A DNA stretch of 64,000 bases from an uncultured Eubacteriales bacterium. Its GTDB lineage: Bacteria; Bacillota; Clostridia; Oscillospirales; UBA644. A program made the position numbers and the translations under genes. Where the stretch lies: NCBI GenBank assembly GCA_934454405.1, contig CAKSFN010000004.1, positions 62,001 to 126,000 on the forward strand, in the 5' to 3' direction. Within the stretch, counting starts at the first letter, position 1, and each line of letters starts with the position of its first letter. Below, piece after piece: positions 59,549-64,000 of the stretch. The notes under the pieces are model-generated. The model had not been told where the DNA came from. It ran no database searches and saw nothing but the letters and a program-made list of their open reading frames with translations.

Positions 59549-61147
59549 ATGAACGATTTGGTTTTTAGAACCGAAGAATTAACTAACCATCAAATAGCAG
59601 AATTGTATGTAGCATCCGATTATGAGCAAAGCATTATTGATAAACTTAAAGCCCCCTCCCCGGTTTTGTTAATTGGAAGTAGAGGTGTTGGAAAATCATT
59701 TCTATTCAAAATGAGCGAAATTCAGATGCTTCAAGAATTCTCAGAGAAAAAAATTTTGCCGGTGTTTTTAACTTTCAGAAAAGCTTCGCTATTGAAAACA
59801 TCAAATCCTGAACAATTTCAGAGCTGGATGCTCAGTCGAATTTGTTCCGAAGTTCTTAGAGCGTTAAAAAAAATAGGAAAACTATCCCCTATATCTGGTG
59901 GATTATCATTATTGGCAGGTGAAGGTGAGACCGAATCGAACAAAATTGACGATATTGCAAAAGCCTTTGAAGAGTCTTGGAAAAAACCGGGAGAACTTAT
60001 CGATGTTACCAAAATTCCGTCTTTAGATGTGTTCCTAAATACAGTAGAAGACTTATGTGATGAACTGGATATTTCTCGTATCGTTTTATTTATCGATGAA
60101 GCCGCACATGTTTTCTTACCACAGCAGCAACGAGAGTTCTTTACATTATTTAGAGATTTGAGGTCGCCCTATATCAAATGTAATGCAGCAGTATATCCTG
60201 GTGTAACCGTTTATGGAGAAACATTTGAGCCAATACATGATGCTGTCAAAATATCCTTAGTTAGAAATGTGAATGATTCAGACTATGTGTCTATCATGAA
60301 GCAGATGGTATTAAAGCAGATTCATGATAGCAGTTTAGCCACTAATCTTTCAAGACATGGAGAGAATTTCACTTTGCTTGCGTATGCGGCGTCAGGAAAT
60401 CCCCGGTATCTTTTAACAAGCGTTTCTATGGCCGAGAAAATCGATGCAAAGTCTGTCAATCAAGTCTTTAGGGATTACTATCGAGAAAAACTTTGGGCAG
60501 AGCACACTAAATTGGCAGACAGATATCCCGGGTATAAGGATTTCATTTCATGGGGACGTGATTTTCTTGAAACTACTGTACTCCCAGAAATAAAGAGAAA
60601 AAACGATGATTTCCTTGAAAATAGTAATGGCAAAGGAACAACAGCATATTTCTGGATTCACAACAATGCTCCTCAAGAGGTTAAAGAGGCTCTGAGAATA
60701 CTTGAGTATTCTGGTCTGATTTATGAAGATGCTGCTGGAATACGTGCAACCCGCAGTGAGATTGGAACACGGTACATGGTAAATCTCGGGTGTTTACTGG
60801 CATCTGAATCAACTCCGTCAGCAACAGGAATGAAAATAATCAAAGCATTAGATATTAGAAGAATGAGCGAATATGGTGCGAATTATCCTGTATATCAAGG
60901 GGTTCAGGGTAAGATCGTTGGAAGCGAAACAGATGCGCTTAAGGGACAGTTGGATAAATCAATAGATTTGCTTGAGCTAACAGATTGGCAAAAACAGAAG
61001 ATGCATGAGATTTCGATTAATACCATTGGAGATTTAATTTCCGCACCAGAAGAAAAATTAAAACAAGCAAAATATATAGCAAATGTGCGAGCCAGAACAA
61101 TAAAAAATGCTGGAATTGCAGCTGTATGTGAGTATTTGCTGGGATAA
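59549..61147 (+). CDS. ORC/STAND-like P-loop ATPase with C-terminal helix-hairpin-helix
   Basis: 532 residues. Walker A LIGSRGVGKSFLFK (about 41-54), Walker B IVLFIDEAAHVF (about 178-189), and a sensor-like region SGNPRYLLTSVS. A winged-helix-like stretch (ALRILEYSGLIYEDAAGIRA) follows. The last 60 residues (LTDWQKQKMHEISINTIGDL to ARTIKNAGIA) are a helix-hairpin-helix like that of the RNA polymerase alpha C-terminus. I associate it with the Sll1717/ORC-CDC6-type ATPases often found in defence islands. Partner of the upstream helical protein. Confidence 0.7.
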   Translation: MNDLVFRTEELTNHQIAELYVASDYEQSIIDKLKAPSPVLLIGSRGVGKSFLFKMSEIQMLQEFSEKKILPVFLTFRKASLLKTSNPEQFQSWMLSRICSEVLRALKKIGKLSPISGGLSLLAGEGETESNKIDDIAKAFEESWKKPGELIDVTKIPSLDVFLNTVEDLCDELDISRIVLFIDEAAHVFLPQQQREFFTLFRDLRSPYIKCNAAVYPGVTVYGETFEPIHDAVKISLVRNVNDSDYVSIMKQMVLKQIHDSSLATNLSRHGENFTLLAYAASGNPRYLLTSVSMAEKIDAKSVNQVFRDYYREKLWAEHTKLADRYPGYKDFISWGRDFLETTVLPEIKRKNDDFLENSNGKGTTAYFWIHNNAPQEVKEALRILEYSGLIYEDAAGIRATRSEIGTRYMVNLGCLLASESTPSATGMKIIKALDIRRMSEYGANYPVYQGVQGKIVGSETDALKGQLDKSIDLLELTDWQKQKMHEISINTIGDLISAPEEKLKQAKYIANVRARTIKNAGIAAVCEYLLG

Positions 61148-61903
61148 TTATGTCTCCCGATAGGCAAGCATATATATTGCTATAATTTATTACTAAATCG
61201 CCTATAGAAATGTAGGAATCAATTATTGATAACATCCCCTGATAGCCTTTTGATAGCATAAAATCGATCCCCCATCGGATTGAAATAATTGGTATATAAT
61301 TAAGCCAAATGAAATCAAACGACCTATACAAAAAAGTGTAGATTGCGTTTCTCTCGGCGAATTATACTCGTTGCGCTTGGTATGCAGGATGCCCTCCGGG
61401 TAGTCGACGCACCAGTCCAAAACAAAGCGGGTCAGGTACTTTTGAATAATGCAAACTGCGCCGATTTGAGTTTCAAACCTGAAAGTGCCGACGGGGTACA
61501 AGGGGTGTCCCCTTAAAGAGAATCCGGGTGTGAGCACCATGGAATGAGCACCCGGATTCAGTGCTTGCTAAGAATTGCAGACAGACAAAGTCGTTCCGGA
61601 GACCGTACACATCGGAGCGGCTTTTCTTTTTTTCAAAGTTTCAATCGGTAATTACACCTTGCTCCTGTTTGTATTCGGTTTCTTGCGGATGCCCGTGCAT
61701 GCATACGGACACTTTTTCTTCCGTCTTTCACTCTCAGCAAGCACTGAATGATACCTCCCACCCGGATGCCTCCCACCGGGTTTTCGGTACATTCGCTTGT
61801 GAGGGGATACCTCCCCTAATACCCCTCGGACAAAGCAATGCCACTTGATTTTTTCTGCCTGCGTACCGACGACAAATAAGTTGAAAATCTTTCCTTCTTC
61901 CTC
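61148..61903. other. gene-free junction with inverted repeats
   Basis: About 750 nt with no credible gene. Hairpin GAATCCGGGTG/CACCCGGATTC (61520-61530, 61549-61559). A 14-bp inverted pair ATTCAGTGCTTGCT (61556-61569) and its complement (61736-61749) bound a 194-bp segment. A terminator-like stem AGTCGTTCCG/CGGAGCGGCT (61589-61598, 61613-61622) is followed by TTTCTTTTTTT. Composition changes along the stretch, fitting a junction between modules. Confidence 0.5.
61589..61634 (+). terminator. rho-independent terminator-like hairpin
   Basis: A 10-bp stem with two G-T pairs (61589-61598 with 61613-61622), then an interrupted T run to 61634. It follows no intact gene, suggesting a truncated unit. 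Confidence 0.6.
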
Positions 61904-61932
61904 TTGACAAGTTATGCGAGTGATGCTATAAT
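61904..61932 (+). promoter_or_regulatory. consensus promoter of the lexA-like gene
   Basis: TTGACA (61904-61909), 17 bp, TATAAT (61927-61932), both exact consensus. Confidence 0.85.
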
Positions 61933-61937
61933 AATAT

Positions 61938-61955
61938 GCGGTACTATTGTACCGC
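61938..61955 (+). promoter_or_regulatory. palindromic operator overlapping the transcription start
   Basis: GCGGTAC-TATT-GTACCGC: perfect 7-bp arms, 4-bp centre, 5 bp after the -10 box. Position and symmetry fit autorepression by the LexA-like protein encoded 20 bp downstream. Confidence 0.65.
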
Positions 61956-61974
61956 TATATAGAAAGAGGTACCT

Positions 61975-62586
61975 ATGAAAGCATTGGACGCAGAACGCTT
62001 TACGAAAATTCGGGCGTTCATCGATGAATATTATCTTGACCATCATAAGTCCCCGACCGTGCGCGACATTGCCGCAGGCACGGGAATATCCAAGACTGCA
62101 GTGCAACGCTATCTGACCGATATGAAGGCGCACGGCGAGATCGAATACAACGGCAGGCGCAGCATTGAAACCGACCTTTCCCGTGTCATGACCGATATCA
62201 CACCTGCCGCCCGGTATGACAGTACCGTGTCGTGCGGTTTGCCGACCGAAGTAAATGTGGAACCCGCAGAGGTGCTGCCGCTACCCAAATCGCTCGTCGG
62301 TAACGGAACATTCTTCATTCTCACCGCCAAGGGTGACTCAATGACAGGCATCGGGGTAGATGACGGCGACCTTGTGATCGTTCGTGAGCAGAACACCTGC
62401 AGGGACGGAGACTATGCCGTCGTACTTGTGGACGGGCGGGAAACTTTGCTCAAAACCGTCACCTATCTGCCCGACAAGCAGGCTTATCTGTTGCACGCCG
62501 AGAATCCGGATTACCCCGAACGGGTGGAACGCAATGTGACCATTCAGGGTGTGGCAATCAAGGTCATCAAGGAACTGAAACGATAG
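61975..62586 (+). CDS. lexA: LexA-like self-cleaving repressor
   Basis: 203 residues. The N-terminal winged helix (SPTVRDIAAGTGISKTAVQR) binds DNA. The C-terminal S24-type domain has cleavage site Cys87-Gly88 in VSCGLP (usually Ala-Gly), catalytic Ser122 in KGDSMTG and Lys160 in ETLLKTV, with the spacing of LexA. DNA damage would trigger cleavage and derepress the downstream small gene and recombinase if they share its operator. ATG behind AAAGAGG. Element-borne, so probably a local SOS switch for excision. Confidence 0.85.
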   Translation: MKALDAERFTKIRAFIDEYYLDHHKSPTVRDIAAGTGISKTAVQRYLTDMKAHGEIEYNGRRSIETDLSRVMTDITPAARYDSTVSCGLPTEVNVEPAEVLPLPKSLVGNGTFFILTAKGDSMTGIGVDDGDLVIVREQNTCRDGDYAVVLVDGRETLLKTVTYLPDKQAYLLHAENPDYPERVERNVTIQGVAIKVIKELKR

Positions 62587-62598
62587 GAGGAAGAAACA

Positions 62599-62922
62599 TT
62601 GACATTAAAAGAAGCATGGGAATGTATCGTCGAAACGATGAACAACAATAAAACCACACAGGTCGTGATCGTCAGCAAGGGGGATCCTGATTATGACAAA
62701 TGTCTGTCACTTGATTGGCTTGTCGAAAAATTCAAAAACGCAATCAACAATACCCGTGGCTGTTTCGGTGTTCCGAAAGAGGAAATCGACAATCTGGCAG
62801 ATGCGTTGCTTCCGGCGATGATCGAGTTCTTTCAAAGCGAGGAGGGACAGCGGGAATTTGCCGCTTGGCTTGAAAAGCGGGAGAAAGAACAAACAGTAAA
62901 GAAAAAGGATGGTGACACATGA
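62599..62922 (+). CDS. small protein between lexA and the recombinase, unknown
   Basis: 107 residues, TTG start 62599 behind AGGAGGAAG. Helical, with a CLSLDWLVEKFKNAINNTRG middle and a basic end WLEKREKEQTVKKKDGDT. It overlaps the recombinase start by 4 nt (ATGA), so the two are probably translated together. It may assist or direct the recombinase (inference). Confidence 0.55.
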   Translation: MTLKEAWECIVETMNNNKTTQVVIVSKGDPDYDKCLSLDWLVEKFKNAINNTRGCFGVPKEEIDNLADALLPAMIEFFQSEEGQREFAAWLEKREKEQTVKKKDGDT

Positions 62923-64000
62923 TTGGCGTTATCTATGCACGGTATTCCTCCGATAATCAGCGCGAGGAGTCCATTGAAGGTCAGCTTCGGGAGTGCCGTC
63001 AGTATGCGGACAGGAACGGTATCACTCTGCTTGATCCGTACATCGACCGTGCCTATTCTGCGAAAACGGATAATCGTCCGAGTTTCTTAAAAATGGTCAA
63101 GGACAGCGCGGCAAAGAAGTTTGACACGATCATTGTATGGAAGCTTGACCGCTTTGCCCGAAACCGTTATGACTCGGCACATTATAAATCTATCCTGCGC
63201 AAAAACGGCGTTCGTGTTGTTTCGGCAACCGAATCTATTTCAGAAGGTTCGGAAGGCATTCTGCTGGAATCTGTATTGGAAGGTATGGCGGAGTATTACT
63301 CGGCTGACCTTGCACAAAAAGTGATTCGGGGATTGACGGAAAACGCCCTGAAATGCAAATACAACGGCGGTACCTTACCAATCGGATATGTTATCGATTC
63401 TGCACAATATTTTCAGATTGATCCTATCACCGCTCCTGCCGTATTGAATGCCTTTCGGCATTACGCCGCCGGAAAGTCCATGCGGGAAGTAACGGACGAA
63501 TTGAATATTACCGGTATCCGAACAAAACGGAACGGAAAGATCAGTATCAACAGCGTCACAAGAATGCTCCACAATCGAAAGTATATCGGCGAATATTCTT
63601 ACAGGGACACGGTTATTCCGGGCGGAATTCCCGCCATCGTTCCGAAAGAACTGTTTGATAAAGTACAGGAGCGTATGGCAAAAACAAAGAAAGCCCCTGC
63701 CCACCACAAAGCAGAAGATGAATATCTCCTGACGACGAAGATTTTCTGCGGTGAGTGTAAACGCATGATGACCGGAGAGAGCGGAACAAGTCACATGGGT
63801 AATGTACACCGTTACTACAAGTGCAACGGTGCCCGTAAGGGTGGGGACTGTCACAAGAAAACGGTCAAAAAGGAATGGATTGAAAATATGGTTCTCTCCA
63901 AAATCCGCGAAGTCATTTTTGACGATGAACTGTTGAATGATGTTGCAGACCGACTGATGGAACGTCTTCACGCAGAAAATACAAACCTCCCCATTCTCAG
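62919..64000 (+). CDS. serine recombinase D (3' end cut by window edge)
   Basis: Open from ATG 62919 to the window edge, at least 360 residues. Resolvase domain with YARYSSDNQREESIEGQLRE (catalytic Ser10), VWKLDRFARNRYDSA and EGMAEYYSADLAQKV; recombinase domain from about 150 (LPIGYVIDS); zinc ribbon CGECKR...C (about 275-310). It is distinct from recombinases A and C in sequence, showing a second integrated element controlled by the LexA-like repressor. Confidence 0.9.
   Translation, partial: MIGVIYARYSSDNQREESIEGQLRECRQYADRNGITLLDPYIDRAYSAKTDNRPSFLKMVKDSAAKKFDTIIVWKLDRFARNRYDSAHYKSILRKNGVRVVSATESISEGSEGILLESVLEGMAEYYSADLAQKVIRGLTENALKCKYNGGTLPIGYVIDSAQYFQIDPITAPAVLNAFRHYAAGKSMREVTDELNITGIRTKRNGKISINSVTRMLHNRKYIGEYSYRDTVIPGGIPAIVPKELFDKVQERMAKTKKAPAHHKAEDEYLLTTKIFCGECKRMMTGESGTSHMGNVHRYYKCNGARKGGDCHKKTVKKEWIENMVLSKIREVIFDDELLNDVADRLMERLHAENTNLPIL

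Noticed and set aside
61223..61540. 105-codon - strand frame in the junction
   Set aside because: No ribosome binding site, crosses a hairpin, and no recognisable motif; could be a fragment at most.
1..64000. tRNA or rRNA genes
   Set aside because: No cloverleaf-like or rRNA-like stretch was noticed by eye; a tRNA scan was not possible.

Overview
The window reads as the right-hand part of a large integrative and conjugative element (ICE) of a gut-type Clostridia bacterium (Oscillospiraceae/Lachnospiraceae-like), followed by smaller acquired modules. This rests on moderate GC content, AAGGAGGTGATC-type ribosome binding sites, a Firmicutes-style conjugation module (VirB4, VirD4, VirB6-like, PrgI, NlpC/P60, MobP-type relaxase, Toprim primase), SpoVG- and AbrB-like regulators, TnpV and large serine recombinases. 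Almost everything is on the + strand; the one supported complete gene on the - strand is a small RHH gene at 33.1-33.3 kb.

Layout. (1) 0-10.5 kb: an antirestriction/DNA-protection and regulatory block with an ArdA-like protein, a large polyvalent-type protein, RHH and AbrB-like DNA binders, a DUF4314 protein, a DUF3849-like protein, a SpoVG-like protein and two solitary DNA methyltransferases (C5 and D12-type N6-adenine). (2) 10.5-32 kb: surface and transfer genes. They include a lipoprotein, a 1466-residue thioester/Cna-B/VaFE adhesin with an NPQTG sorting signal and its class B sortase, a type IV secretion set, a HipA-like kinase, a candidate oriT at 25.9-26.3 kb, an RHH accessory protein, a relaxase fused to Sel1 repeats, a primase-like protein and the coupling ATPase. 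(3) 32.3-33.3 kb: regulators. (4) 33.4-48.8 kb: a cargo island built round a Ser/Thr kinase, a vWA protein and a PP2C phosphatase, with a transglutaminase-fold protein, Sel1-repeat proteins, two DUF1963-like proteins, a MORN protein and membrane and zinc-ribbon proteins. Two of its transcription units and the segment just after it start at promoters overlapped by the same 17-bp palindrome. (5) 49-54.8 kb: a sigma-like protein behind a hairpin that can mask its ribosome binding site, a structured non-coding region, a MazF toxin, a 51-residue protein and three serine recombinase genes. (6) 55-61.2 kb: TnpV, then an AT-rich defence cassette (XRE regulator, PstI/BsuBI-type methylase and endonuclease, plus a helical protein and an ORC/STAND-like ATPase). 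(7) 61.9-64 kb: a LexA-like repressor with its own operator, a small protein and a serine recombinase cut by the window edge.

How it fits together (inference). The methyltransferases and ArdA-type proteins would protect incoming element DNA, the relaxase/coupling protein/T4SS would move it, the adhesin would promote contact, and the serine recombinases would excise and integrate it. Fifteen otherwise unrelated proteins of the 0-30 kb part end in a short tail, usually acidic and then hydrophobic-polar-hydrophobic. In five genes the codons of this tail also form the ribosome binding site of the next gene. The kinase/vWA/PP2C island is the best candidate for a poorly described system; the helical protein plus ATPase pair beside the restriction system is the second.
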